Shown one piece after another: positions 33,428-41,731 of a DNA stretch of 64,000 nt (within the stretch, counting starts at the first letter, position 1; each line of letters begins with the position of its first letter). The notes under the pieces were generated by a model. That model saw nothing but the letters and a program-made list of their open reading frames with translations, made no database searches and was not told the DNA's origin. Source of the stretch: DASWZN01 sp963841635 (GTDB lineage: Bacteria > Acidobacteriota > Terriglobia > Bryobacterales > Bryobacteraceae); contig CAWJDO010000003.1 of the NCBI GenBank assembly GCA_963841635.1, positions 496,001 to 560,000 of the forward strand. The letters are read 5' to 3'. The position numbers and the translations under genes are program-made.

Positions 33428-34846
33428 TCAATTCGGCTTTTGACTGATCGCGGCACCCAGGTCGTCCAGCTTCTTCAGGAGTTCCTGTTCCAGGCGCGAC
33501 AGATCCGATCCTTGGCGCAGTGCCTCGTCGCGGTCGCCCGTCTGCACGGCCGTGCGTATTCCGCGGGCGGTAGCAAAGAGCGCAGCGTAAGGACTGCCGA
33601 TGTCCTGAAAGGCGGGAGTTTGTCCGAAAGACTCCCTGCCCACGCCTTCATACCAACGGCCAAAGCTGGACTGACGATGGTCCGGCACCTCGCCGGAAGC
33701 TTCGGAGACGGCCCGGTTGCCAATCTCGGCCAGCATGTTACGAACAAAAATCTTGATGTCGTTCCTGGCCGACTCGATGTTCATGACCGCCACCATGCTC
33801 TGAAGCGTTTGAACCCGCTCGCCGAGCGAAAGGGTGACCGACTCGGCGCCATGCGCCGTCTGCTCGGCCGCGTGACTGGTCTTTTCGATCGATCTGGCCG
33901 AACCGTCAATGTCGAGGATGTTGCTCTGTACTTCCTCGGTAGCCTTCTGCACGCGCTTCGACAGATTGCGCACTTCGTCGGCAACCACCGCAAAACCGCG
34001 TCCATGTTCTCCGGCCCGCGCCGCCTCGATGGCAGCGTTCAGCGCAAGCAGGTTGGTCTGGTAAGCGATCTCCCGGATGGTCTGCGCGATTCGTCCGATC
34101 GCGCCGACCTGTGAGATCAATCCCTTGGACGCTTTACGGCTGTCGGCCACCGACTGGGCAAGCCCGTTCAACTTGCCGCCCACGGCCTTCATGGCCCGAT
34201 CGGTCTCGCCAGCCAGCTCCATCAGCGATTCAGCGTGCTCCGACGCAGCCTTGCTCATGCTCCCGATCACCTGCTCGGCGAGTTTCCCGTCACTGATGTT
34301 GCGCCAGGAGGCGTGGAAGGCAATGATGTTCCCGGCCCGATTGCAGACCGGTGTGAACTTCAAGGCGAACGTTACCCCACCAAGGAGCAGTTCCGTGCTG
34401 TGCTCGCGCGCCGGATCGGCGGCCAGAGCGCGGAAGATACCCCGAATGCGCTCCGGGTCTTTGTGAAACTGATGAATCGAACAGCCGAGAGCCTTTCGTA
34501 CGTCCGCCCCTCTGAGGAGAGGGTTGAGCCTTCGGTGATTCAGGCTCATTGCTTCCAGGGCGGCGTGGTTCATGAAGAAGATGCGGTTCTCCATGTTCTC
34601 GTCGGCCTCGCACAGCATCTCGAGGCTCAGGAGCGGCTCGAGCAGCACCCGCGCATACTCCAGGAGCCGTTCTCGTTCAGAGTTCGCTTGCCGCTGCTTC
34701 GGAGATGTCGCCGCGGCGGGCGCCTGGGACTCCGGCGCGAGCGTGGTAGACCTGGCGCCACCACGGCGAGGGCGTGCCGCTTTGGAAGGCTTCGGATTCG
34801 TTCCGTTGCCGGCCCGACGGCGATTGGGAATAACCATGCTAGCCAT
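33428..34846 (-). CDS. Soluble PAS-domain chemoreceptor with a degenerate CZB tail
   Basis: 472 residues without a membrane segment. A charged N-terminal stretch (1-70) precedes a PAS-like domain at about 75-190 (NRIFFMNHAALEAMSL, GVTFALKFTPVCNRAGNIIAFHASWRNIS). The MCP signalling hairpin has EIAYQTNLLALNAAIEAARAGEHGRGFAVVADEVRNL. The tail matches a CZB domain in layout (GEVPDHRQSSFGRWYEG, then FGQTPAF) but the His and Cys zinc ligands appear replaced by Ile, Ser, Tyr and Phe. AGGAG precedes ATG 34846. It sits 12 bases after the ODP gene, its probable signal partner. Confidence 0.9.
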   Translation of the reverse strand: MASMVIPNRRRAGNGTNPKPSKAARPRRGGARSTTLAPESQAPAAATSPKQRQANSERERLLEYARVLLEPLLSLEMLCEADENMENRIFFMNHAALEAMSLNHRRLNPLLRGADVRKALGCSIHQFHKDPERIRGIFRALAADPAREHSTELLLGGVTFALKFTPVCNRAGNIIAFHASWRNISDGKLAEQVIGSMSKAASEHAESLMELAGETDRAMKAVGGKLNGLAQSVADSRKASKGLISQVGAIGRIAQTIREIAYQTNLLALNAAIEAARAGEHGRGFAVVADEVRNLSKRVQKATEEVQSNILDIDGSARSIEKTSHAAEQTAHGAESVTLSLGERVQTLQSMVAVMNIESARNDIKIFVRNMLAEIGNRAVSEASGEVPDHRQSSFGRWYEGVGRESFGQTPAFQDIGSPYAALFATARGIRTAVQTGDRDEALRQGSDLSRLEQELLKKLDDLGAAISQKPN

Positions 34847-34858
34847 TGAAAGCTCCTT

Positions 34859-35617
34859 TTACCGGGAAATTGCGGCTCCGACGGTCAGACCGTCGAACCA
34901 GTCGAGGAAACGCCCCACGTTCCTGCCAGCGTAGATCGCTCCGTGCTGAGGGCACAGATAATCGATATCCAGCTGGCGGACACGGTCGATCCAGTCCTTC
35001 TTGGCGGCGTTGGAAGGCATCCATCGCCGGTGAAAGAACCCGGCATGTTGGATGTGCTCGTCAAAGTCCCTGGCGGATTCCGCTCCCTGGTGGCCGCCGA
35101 CCCAGACGCTGTGACCGGCCGGCAGAAGGGCCGATCCAACATCCCCACTGAAGAAGACCTTGGCCTCCGGGTCATACACGTGAAAATTTGCGGAGGCGTG
35201 CAAATAGTGGGCCGGGACGAATTCGAGCTTGTGGCCGCCGACAACCATGTCTCCGCCTTCGTCTGGAATGCCGACCAGCTCCGCATCGAGGGCGCCATAG
35301 TGCCGGATGAAGCCTTCCCACAGGCTGGGCATGTGCCATTGCACCTTGTCATTGCAGGAGTTCCACAACGGAAGGCTGGACGCAATGTCCGGATCCTGGT
35401 GCGAGACAAAGGCCTTGGCGACGGACGTAGGCGGCACCACCTCGGCTACAGCCGCAAGGACCTGCGGGAAGATCTCAAAACCGCCCGGGTCCAGAATGGC
35501 GCTCTGCCCGTTGGACTCCACGATATACACGTTCGAATCGATAACCCGGCGCTCCTCCTGGTCATACAACACCCACCAGCGGTGCTTCCCCGCTTCAAAG
35601 ACTGGCGCTGCTTTCAT
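34859..35617 (-). CDS. Stand-alone ODP-type di-iron protein (beta-lactamase fold)
   Basis: 252 residues from ATG 35617, which has GGAGGAGGT 7 bases upstream. The fold matches the metallo-beta-lactamase part of FprA/rubredoxin:oxygen oxidoreductases. Likely iron ligands are His73, Asp75 and Asp77 in SHQDPD, one of His137/His140 in PAHYLH, Asp159 in FSGDVG and His225 in CPQHG. The flavodoxin domain is absent. Stand-alone ODP proteins encoded with a soluble chemoreceptor are known oxygen/iron sensors for chemotaxis in Treponema. The placement here suggests the same job. The first ligand set is H-x-D-x-D instead of H-x-E-x-D. Confidence 0.85.
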   Translation of the reverse strand: MKAAPVFEAGKHRWWVLYDQEERRVIDSNVYIVESNGQSAILDPGGFEIFPQVLAAVAEVVPPTSVAKAFVSHQDPDIASSLPLWNSCNDKVQWHMPSLWEGFIRHYGALDAELVGIPDEGGDMVVGGHKLEFVPAHYLHASANFHVYDPEAKVFFSGDVGSALLPAGHSVWVGGHQGAESARDFDEHIQHAGFFHRRWMPSNAAKKDWIDRVRQLDIDYLCPQHGAIYAGRNVGRFLDWFDGLTVGAAISR

Positions 35618-36215
35618 GCAATACCTCCTCCAGTTCAGCGCGGTATTTCCAGATCGCATCTTTGACCTTGGCCACCGCGAGACCCATCTCGTGCGAGACG
35701 CGCATCAGGGGTGCGCCGCTCTGCTCCGAGAGCGCCGCCTCAATCCGGCCATTGGTCACGACGTATTCCTGTTCGGTGATCCCCTCCTGCAGCCGGGTGA
35801 CCGTCTCCACCAGGTGGCGCAGAATCGCGATTCCTTCGGCTTCCTCCGCTTCGGTGTCGCGCTGACCGTTCCGTTGCGATTGGGACAGAAAGGCGCTCGA
35901 ACGACCGTTCTCCTTCACCAGCTCCGCGGTGCGGCGGAACATCTCCGTGAGGCGGGCGTGCTGCAAAACGCGCATCTGCACCCGGACCAGCGGCGCGACC
36001 GATTGCTGCAATGGCGCCGCCGCATTCTCCAGATGCACCGCCTGCTCACGGAACGCCTGCGCCACCACACCATAGCTCGCCAGCTTGTTCCCGTGCCGCT
36101 TGACCAGAACCATGGCATTCAAGGCGCGCCGGTCGATCTCGTGCAACGAGCGTTCGATGATGCGCCGCGTGCCGGAAGACGCGTCCATGATGCGCATGAT
36201 GCGTTGGATATCCAT
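35595..36215 (-). CDS. Helical unknown protein of the chemotaxis operon
   Basis: 206 residues from ATG 36215, which overlaps the CheA tail stop as TGATG and has AAGGGGAG upstream. The protein is almost entirely charged helix, with segments such as RRIIERSLHEIDRRALNAMV, MFRRTAELVKENGRSS and EAEGIAILRHLVETVTRLQ. That suggests a coiled coil or a four-helix bundle. Its stop overlaps the ODP start by 23 bases. No known Che domain is recognised. A scaffold or adaptor between the CheA complex and the ODP sensor is a guess from position only. Confidence 0.7.
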   Translation of the reverse strand: MDIQRIMRIMDASSGTRRIIERSLHEIDRRALNAMVLVKRHGNKLASYGVVAQAFREQAVHLENAAAPLQQSVAPLVRVQMRVLQHARLTEMFRRTAELVKENGRSSAFLSQSQRNGQRDTEAEEAEGIAILRHLVETVTRLQEGITEQEYVVTNGRIEAALSEQSGAPLMRVSHEMGLAVAKVKDAIWKYRAELEEVLHESSASL

Positions 36216-36649
36216 CAACACTCCCCTTCCAGAGCGGCGGCGGCTGCGCCCAGGGCTGCCGCGTCGAGAATCAGGACCACGCTGCCCCGTCCGGAAATCG
36301 TGGCACCCTGGTACAGGCTGGCGCCTTCGAGAAAATCAATGGGCTTCACCACGGAGTCCTCGTTGCCCAAAACTTCGGAGACCACAAACAGACCGCGTTC
36401 GGTCAGCACGCCCTCGACGCTCTCGCGGCCGAGACGCAGCGGCCGGCCCTGCAGAATCGCACCCAGATCCACCACCGGCACCGTGTGCGTGCCATCCAGC
36501 CGGTAGCTCACCCGGCCGGCAAGCCGATGCACCCGGTGCTCTTCGATATCCGTCAGGCTATCGATAGCTGAGATGGGCAGAGCATAGACATCCTGGCGAA
36601 CCCGCAGGTAGAGAACCGGAAGCACCGCCAGTGTGAGCGGAAACTCCAT
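36215..36649 (-). CDS. CheW-like (P5) domain, separated from CheA by a stop
   Basis: This 144-residue open stretch starts at ATG 36649, but the frame is also open from the TAA at 36716. It reads FPLTLAVLPVLYLRVRQDVY and ALPISAIDSL, the usual C-terminal regulatory domain of CheA, and ends at TGA 36217-36215. The bases between 36650 and 36715 still encode the end of the ATPase domain (TDKLRGRLSI, VGQGTRIA). If translated alone it could act as a CheW-like coupling protein. No other CheW gene lies in this operon. Confidence 0.8.
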   Translation of the reverse strand: MEFPLTLAVLPVLYLRVRQDVYALPISAIDSLTDIEEHRVHRLAGRVSYRLDGTHTVPVVDLGAILQGRPLRLGRESVEGVLTERGLFVVSEVLGNEDSVVKPIDFLEGASLYQGATISGRGSVVLILDAAALGAAAAALEGEC

Positions 36650-36715
36650 GGCGATGCGCGTACCCTGCCCGACAGAGGTGTCGATCGAGAGCCGGCCCCG
36701 CAGCTTGTCGGTGGT

Positions 36716-37885
36716 TTACTTGACTACGTCCATGCCCACACCGCGTCCGGAGAGATCCGTGGCCTGGTCCTTGGTGGAGAAGCCGGGACGAAAGACCAAC
36801 TCGAGCGCCTCCTGCTCCGAAAGGCGGGCAGCCTGCTCAGGGCTGATGACTTTCTTCTCGATCGCCTTCTGCACGATCAGCCGGCGATCGATTCCTTTGC
36901 CGTCATCGGACACTTCGATCCGCACCCGGTCGCCCAGATGAATCGCCACGACTCGCAGCAGGGCGGTGGGGACTTTGTTCGCGCTCTTCCGGACTTCCGG
37001 CAACTCGATGCCATGATCGAGGCTGTTCCGCACCAGATGCGTCATCGGACCCGACAGAGCGTCCACTACGGTCTTGTCGATTTCCACATCCTCGCCGACA
37101 ATCTCCAGCTTGACCTCCTTGTTCAGCTGGTGCGAAAGGTCGCGGACCACCCGCGGCAACTGCTGGAACAGGCGCCTGCAGGGTTGCATGCGCAGGCGCA
37201 TCACCGTGCGCTGGAGATCGCTCACCCGCAAGTCCATCTCCCGCGCGATGCGGGACATGTTTTCGTCTTCCTTGCCCAGCCCTCCTACCGCGGAGGTGAG
37301 GCGGTTCCGCAGGAGGACCAGTTCTCCGACCTGGTTCATCACCGCATCAAGCCGGTCTGCGTCCACACGCAGCGAGCTCTCGGGCGCTTCAGTCCCCCTG
37401 GGAACGGACCGGGGAGCGGGAGCAACCGCGGCGGCAGGTTGTCCGGGAGCGGCCTCGGCACAGGCCATCGCGGATGCGATCGCGGCCAGGGAGCCTCCAC
37501 AGTCAGGCTCCGGGCCGGCCAGCATTTTGATCCTCTGGCCCAGATCGGCCGGGCCGGGACCGGGCTCCCGTTCCTCCGCAAGCGCCTGAAGCATGGTGCT
37601 CACGACGTCGCTGCCGCTGAGGATGGCGTCGATGCGGGCAGACGTCACCGGTAGCTGATGCGAGCGGAGTTTATCCAGAAGATCTTCGAGGTCGTGAGCC
37701 CAACTCACCAAGTTGCTCGCGCCCACAAAGCCCGCCCCGCCCTTCATGGTGTGAAAGGCCCGGAAGATCGATGCTAGCACTTCATCGTTGGCGGGATCGG
37801 CTTCAAGGCTCAGGACGTCTTGCTGGGCCTTCTGTAGCAGTTCTCGCGCTTCGGGCAGGTAGTCCTGTAAGAATTCCAGTTCCAA
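36716..37885 (-). CDS. cheA: Chemotaxis histidine kinase CheA, truncated by an in-frame TAA
   Basis: 389 residues from TTG 37885; no ATG is available upstream before a stop. The HPt domain has His45 in FRAFHTMKGGAGF. No P2 domain is visible; an Ala/Pro-rich linker (about 140-175) leads to the dimerisation helices and the HATPase domain (HLVRNSLDHGIELPE, VSDDGKGID, SGRGVGMDVVK). The codon after GMDVVK is TAA, and the same frame continues with TTDKLRG and the CheW-like domain to 36215. Unless the stop is read through or is an error, the kinase lacks its C-terminal ATPase strand and coupling domain. Confidence 0.9.
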   Translation of the reverse strand: MELEFLQDYLPEARELLQKAQQDVLSLEADPANDEVLASIFRAFHTMKGGAGFVGASNLVSWAHDLEDLLDKLRSHQLPVTSARIDAILSGSDVVSTMLQALAEEREPGPGPADLGQRIKMLAGPEPDCGGSLAAIASAMACAEAAPGQPAAAVAPAPRSVPRGTEAPESSLRVDADRLDAVMNQVGELVLLRNRLTSAVGGLGKEDENMSRIAREMDLRVSDLQRTVMRLRMQPCRRLFQQLPRVVRDLSHQLNKEVKLEIVGEDVEIDKTVVDALSGPMTHLVRNSLDHGIELPEVRKSANKVPTALLRVVAIHLGDRVRIEVSDDGKGIDRRLIVQKAIEKKVISPEQAARLSEQEALELVFRPGFSTKDQATDLSGRGVGMDVVK

Positions 37886-38086
37886 GGCGGCACCGCACGT
37901 TCTATCGGCTGCCGCAAGGAGCTACTGTAGGCTATTCCACGGGAGACTCGCCGCTCTCGGCCGCCTTCAATATCTCGATCATCGCAGCGGGGGTAACGAT
38001 CCGAGCGGGCTTGTGGCTTCGGATAACCAGGAACCCGGCGTGGCTGGCTTCAACCGGGGCGCTTGCAGCGCGGCTCGGCGGCGCCT

Positions 38087-38743
38087 TTACCCAGCGGCGG
38101 GCCCGTGAGAGTCTTGCCCCGCATCTGCCGGAGCTGTTTCAGCCGCCGGATGTTCCTCGGCGGCGGGCCCTGGCTGTCCCTCGCTTAGGGTGCAAGCTAC
38201 GTACAGATACGTGCCGACGACGGCCTGCCAGAACGCGTACGAGGTCCTCAGGAGCGTAAGCTGCTGCGCGGTCTGCTCCACTTTTTGATCAGAAAGGTAG
38301 GATTGCACCCAAGCCCCGAACGGAAGCGCCGCGACCGCCCCAATCACCGCCACGCCTGCCAGGCACCACATCGAACGCAGGCGAGGGCGGAAGATGCCGA
38401 AGGACAAGGTCATCAGCACGGCTCCCACCAGGCCGCCAAAGGACATCGCGAGGAACGGATCCCAAGACCCTGCGTCCCTGCTCCCACCGATGGCCCAGAA
38501 GGCCGAGCTTTCGTAGGCGACGAAGTAGGCTGGCATGCTGAGGAGCACCGGAACGATGGCCTTCCAGCTGCGAAAGAAGAGGAGGGCACACAGCGCGGCG
38601 AACGTAACGGCCAGAGGAAACGGCGGCGCAAACAGTAACGGTACCCTACCCTGGAAGACGCCAGCGGACCACTCTCCGCATAGCGCGAATGGCGCCCACA
38701 CCACAAAGCAGCCGAAAAACTCCAAGGAGGACTTGAACTTCAT
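38087..38743 (-). CDS. Unknown membrane protein
   Basis: 218 residues with about five membrane helices (VVWAPFALCG, LFAPPFPLAVTFAALCALLFF, IVPVLLSMPAYFVAYESSAFW, MSFGGLVGAVLMTLSFGIF, WCLAGVAVIGAVAALPFGAW) and a Pro/Glu-rich hydrophilic tail. The family is not recognised. It is upstream of cheA in the same direction, with 201 bases between, so it may or may not belong to that transcript. A 68-codon open frame without a start lies in that gap and was not annotated. Confidence 0.65.
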   Translation of the reverse strand: MKFKSSLEFFGCFVVWAPFALCGEWSAGVFQGRVPLLFAPPFPLAVTFAALCALLFFRSWKAIVPVLLSMPAYFVAYESSAFWAIGGSRDAGSWDPFLAMSFGGLVGAVLMTLSFGIFRPRLRSMWCLAGVAVIGAVAALPFGAWVQSYLSDQKVEQTAQQLTLLRTSYAFWQAVVGTYLYVACTLSEGQPGPAAEEHPAAETAPADAGQDSHGPAAG

Positions 38744-38776
38744 CGCAGCTCGTCCGCAGGACGCGGCCCGACTATT

Positions 38777-40141
38777 CTACGCCTTCACCGACTGCACCGG
38801 CGTCTGCGCAAACCGCTTCACGAAATTCGTGTCGAACTGCCCCGCGATGAAGTCGGGGTCCGCCAGAATGCGCTGGTGCAGCGGAATCGTCGTGTAAATC
38901 CCCTCCACCACGAACATCTCGAGCGCCCGGTTCATCCGCGCGATGGCCTCGGTGCGGTCATTGCCGTAAGTGATCAGCTTGGCGACCAGCGAATCGTAGT
39001 AAGGCGGAATCACACAGTCCGTGTAAGCCGCCGTGTCCACCCGCACGCCCACGCCGCCGGGCAGGTTCAACCCCGTGATGCGGCCCGGACAAGGTGCGAA
39101 CGTCTGGGGATGCTCGGCGTTGATGCGGCACTCCAGGGCGTGGCCGCGCACCTGCAGCGGCCGCCGCAGAATGTCGTCCAGCCTCGCGCCGGCGGCGATC
39201 AGGATCTGGCTCTTCACCAGGTCCACGCCCGTGACCCATTCCGTCACCGGATGCTCCACCTGGATGCGGGCGTTCACCTCGATGAAATACAGCTCGCCGT
39301 TCTCATCCATCAAAAACTCGACCGTGCCCGCGTTCACGTAACCGGCCTCGCGCATGGCGGCGCGCAAGGCGCAGGCGATGCGCTCCCGGGTCTCGGCCGT
39401 CAGCGAAGTCGAAGGCGCTTCCTCCACCAGTTTCTGGTGGCGGCGCTGGATGGTGCACTCGCGCTCGCCCAGCACCTCGACGTCCCCGTACTGATCGGCC
39501 AGGAACTGGAACTCGATGTGCCGCGGGGCCTCGACGTATTTCTCGATGTAGACGTTGGGGCAGTCGAAGCTGGCGCCAGCTTCCTGCTGAGCCTGGATGA
39601 TCTGCGCCGGCAACTCGTCGGGCCCGCGCACGATGCGCATGCCGCGCCCGCCGCCACCCGCCGAAGCCTTGATGATGACCGGATAGCCGACAGCCGTGGC
39701 GAGCGCCAGCGCCTCGTCCGCGCTTCGAATGATGCCCTCCGACCCCGGAAGCACCGGAACGCCCATGTCCTTCATGAACGTGCGGGCGCGCTCTTTAAGC
39801 CCCATCATCCGAGTCACGGCCGGCGGAGGGCCGATGAACTTGATCTCGGAAAGCTCGCACACCTCGGCGAAGTCGGCGTTCTCGGAGAGAAAGCCGTAGC
39901 CGGGGTGCAGGGCGTCCACGTTGGTGATCTCGGCCGCGCTGATGACCGACGGGATGTCAAGGTAGCTGAGCGAGCTCTTGGCCGGGCCGATGCAGATGGC
40001 TTCGTCGGCGAAGCGCACGTGAAGGCTGTTGCGGTCAGCCTCAGAATACACGGCCACCGTCTTGATGCCCAGGTCCTTGCAGGCGCAGATGACGCGGAGG
40101 GCGATCTCTCCACGATTGGCGATGAGGATTTTCTCAAACAT
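38777..40141 (-). CDS. accC: Acetyl-CoA carboxylase, biotin carboxylase subunit
   Basis: 454 residues. MFEKILIANRGEIALRVICAC starts the biotin carboxylase domain. The ATP-grasp loop is KASAGGGGRGMRIV, and EVNARIQVEHPVTE holds catalytic and metal-binding residues. It carboxylates the biotin on AccB in the first committed step of fatty acid synthesis. The start is 12 bases after the accB stop, the usual order. Confidence 0.97.
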   Translation of the reverse strand: MFEKILIANRGEIALRVICACKDLGIKTVAVYSEADRNSLHVRFADEAICIGPAKSSLSYLDIPSVISAAEITNVDALHPGYGFLSENADFAEVCELSEIKFIGPPPAVTRMMGLKERARTFMKDMGVPVLPGSEGIIRSADEALALATAVGYPVIIKASAGGGGRGMRIVRGPDELPAQIIQAQQEAGASFDCPNVYIEKYVEAPRHIEFQFLADQYGDVEVLGERECTIQRRHQKLVEEAPSTSLTAETRERIACALRAAMREAGYVNAGTVEFLMDENGELYFIEVNARIQVEHPVTEWVTGVDLVKSQILIAAGARLDDILRRPLQVRGHALECRINAEHPQTFAPCPGRITGLNLPGGVGVRVDTAAYTDCVIPPYYDSLVAKLITYGNDRTEAIARMNRALEMFVVEGIYTTIPLHQRILADPDFIAGQFDTNFVKRFAQTPVQSVKA

Positions 40142-40153
40142 GCGCGCGGAGCC

Positions 40154-40627
40154 TCAGAGCGGGCGAATGGCGAACAGCGCCTCGCCATACTCGACGGGCT
40201 GAGCGTTATTGACGAACTTGGTGACCACGGTGCCGGAGATCTCGGCCTCTATCTCGTTCATGAGCTTCATGGATTCGATGATGCAGAGGACGTCGCCGGG
40301 CTTTACCGTGTCTCCGGTCTTGACGAACGACGGCGCGCCCGGCGAAGCCGCTTCGTAAAACGTGCCGACGATGGGCGACTTGACCGTCACCACGTTGGGG
40401 TCGACCATCGGACTGGCGGCGGTAGGCGCGGGGGCGGCACCGGCGGGAGCGGGCTCCGCGGAGACCTCGCCGGAGATAGCCATCCCGGCGGGCACGGCCA
40501 GGCCCGTGCCACGCGGCCGCAGAATGCGCCGGATACGTACGCGGCTGTCGCCACGCTCGACTTCCAGTTCCGCCACGCCGGTTTCGGTGACAACTTTGAT
40601 GAGCTCGCGGATTTCTTCGAGTGTCAT
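40154..40627 (-). CDS. accB: Biotin carboxyl carrier protein of acetyl-CoA carboxylase
   Basis: 157 residues from ATG 40627. The biotinyl domain carries ESMKLMNEI with the biotin-accepting Lys. The N-terminal MTLEEIRELIKVVTETGVAELEVE is typical, followed by an Ala/Pro linker. It is directly upstream of accC on the same strand, and the peptidase gene ends 17 bases before it. Confidence 0.96.
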   Translation of the reverse strand: MTLEEIRELIKVVTETGVAELEVERGDSRVRIRRILRPRGTGLAVPAGMAISGEVSAEPAPAGAAPAPTAASPMVDPNVVTVKSPIVGTFYEAASPGAPSFVKTGDTVKPGDVLCIIESMKLMNEIEAEISGTVVTKFVNNAQPVEYGEALFAIRPL

Positions 40628-40644
40628 GTTTGAGCTTGGTGCGG

Positions 40645-41727
40645 TCAGAGAACCAGCAGTTCCTTCGATGTCGGCGTCAATACCTCGCACCCGGAAGAGG
40701 TTACCACAACTGTGTCCTCAATGCGAATGCCTCCAAATCGTTCGAGATACGCGCCCGGCTCTACCGTAATCGCCATTCCGGCTTCAAGCGGCGTCGGGAC
40801 CCCCTTCGCCAGGCGGGGCCCCTCGTGAATCTCGAGCCCCAAACCGTGACCGGTGGAGTGGACAAACGCCTTCTCTATGCCCCGGGCCCGCAATACCCGC
40901 CGTGCCGCACGGTCAACGCTCCCGGCCGTAACGCCCGGCCGGACGGCATCGATCGCCGCCAGTTGGGCCTCCAGCACGGCGCCATACAACTCCCGGACCT
41001 TTCGCCCGGGCCGGCCCAGGAAAGCCATACGGGTCATATCGCTGGCGTAGCCTTCCAGGCTCGCGCCCATGTCAATTAATAGTAGCTGATTGTTCCGTAT
41101 GGTTTGGGAGGATGGCTGGGCGTGCGGCATGGCGCTGCGCGGGCCGCTGGCCACGATGGTGTCGAAGGCCGGCCTCTCCGCACCCAGCAGGCGCATCTGG
41201 TAGTCGATCTCGGCGGCCAGCGCGGATTCGGTCACGCCGGGCCGCACCTTCGCTATCGCGCGCGCGTAGGCCTCCGAGTTGAGATCCACCGAGCGCCGGA
41301 TCGATCCGATCTCGGCGGCGGATTTCACCGTGCGCAGGGTTTCAACCAACCCCGCCGCAGGCTCCAGCGAGGCTCCGAGCGGGAGACCGGCCTCGATCTC
41401 CCGGTACGCTTTGAGGCTGAGGCGGCCGTCCTCGATGCCCAGGCGGCGCAGGCGGCGTCGTGCCGCGGCCGTAATCAGCGGCACATAGAGCGGGCCGCGT
41501 ACCACCCGGACCGCGCAATCCACCTCGGCCGCGGCCTGTATGCCGTAGCGCGGGTCGGTGAACAGGGCGGCGCCCCCCTGCCACACCAGCGCCATGCCGG
41601 CCGAGCCGGTGAATCCCGTCAGGTAGCGCACGTTCGGCGCGGAGGAGACGATCAGGCTGTCGATTTTGCGCGAGGCGAACGCCTCAGTGGCGCGCCGGCG
41701 GCGTTCAGCGAACTCCGGGCGTTTCAC
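40645..41727 (-). CDS. M24B-family Xaa-Pro aminopeptidase
   Basis: 360 residues from GTG 41727. The creatinase-like N-terminal domain (RYLTGFTGSAGMALVW) precedes a pita-bread catalytic domain. Metal ligands are visible as Asp in LLIDMGASLEGYASDMTR, His in FVHSTGHGLGLEIHEGP, and two Glu in TVEPGAYL and GGIRIEDTVVV. It removes N-terminal residues linked to proline in the cytoplasm. It lies in the accB/accC run, which is a common arrangement in Gram-positives and Acidobacteria (efp is absent here). Confidence 0.92.
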   Translation of the reverse strand: MKRPEFAERRRRATEAFASRKIDSLIVSSAPNVRYLTGFTGSAGMALVWQGGAALFTDPRYGIQAAAEVDCAVRVVRGPLYVPLITAAARRRLRRLGIEDGRLSLKAYREIEAGLPLGASLEPAAGLVETLRTVKSAAEIGSIRRSVDLNSEAYARAIAKVRPGVTESALAAEIDYQMRLLGAERPAFDTIVASGPRSAMPHAQPSSQTIRNNQLLLIDMGASLEGYASDMTRMAFLGRPGRKVRELYGAVLEAQLAAIDAVRPGVTAGSVDRAARRVLRARGIEKAFVHSTGHGLGLEIHEGPRLAKGVPTPLEAGMAITVEPGAYLERFGGIRIEDTVVVTSSGCEVLTPTSKELLVL

Positions 41728-41731
41728 GGCG

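Noticed and set aside
37932..38138. Open stretch of 68 codons between cheA and the membrane-protein gene ending in AAMIEILKAAESGESPVE
   Set aside because: It looks protein-like at its end but has no ATG, GTG or TTG start in a usable place and overlaps the neighbouring gene. It may be a remnant, so it was not annotated.
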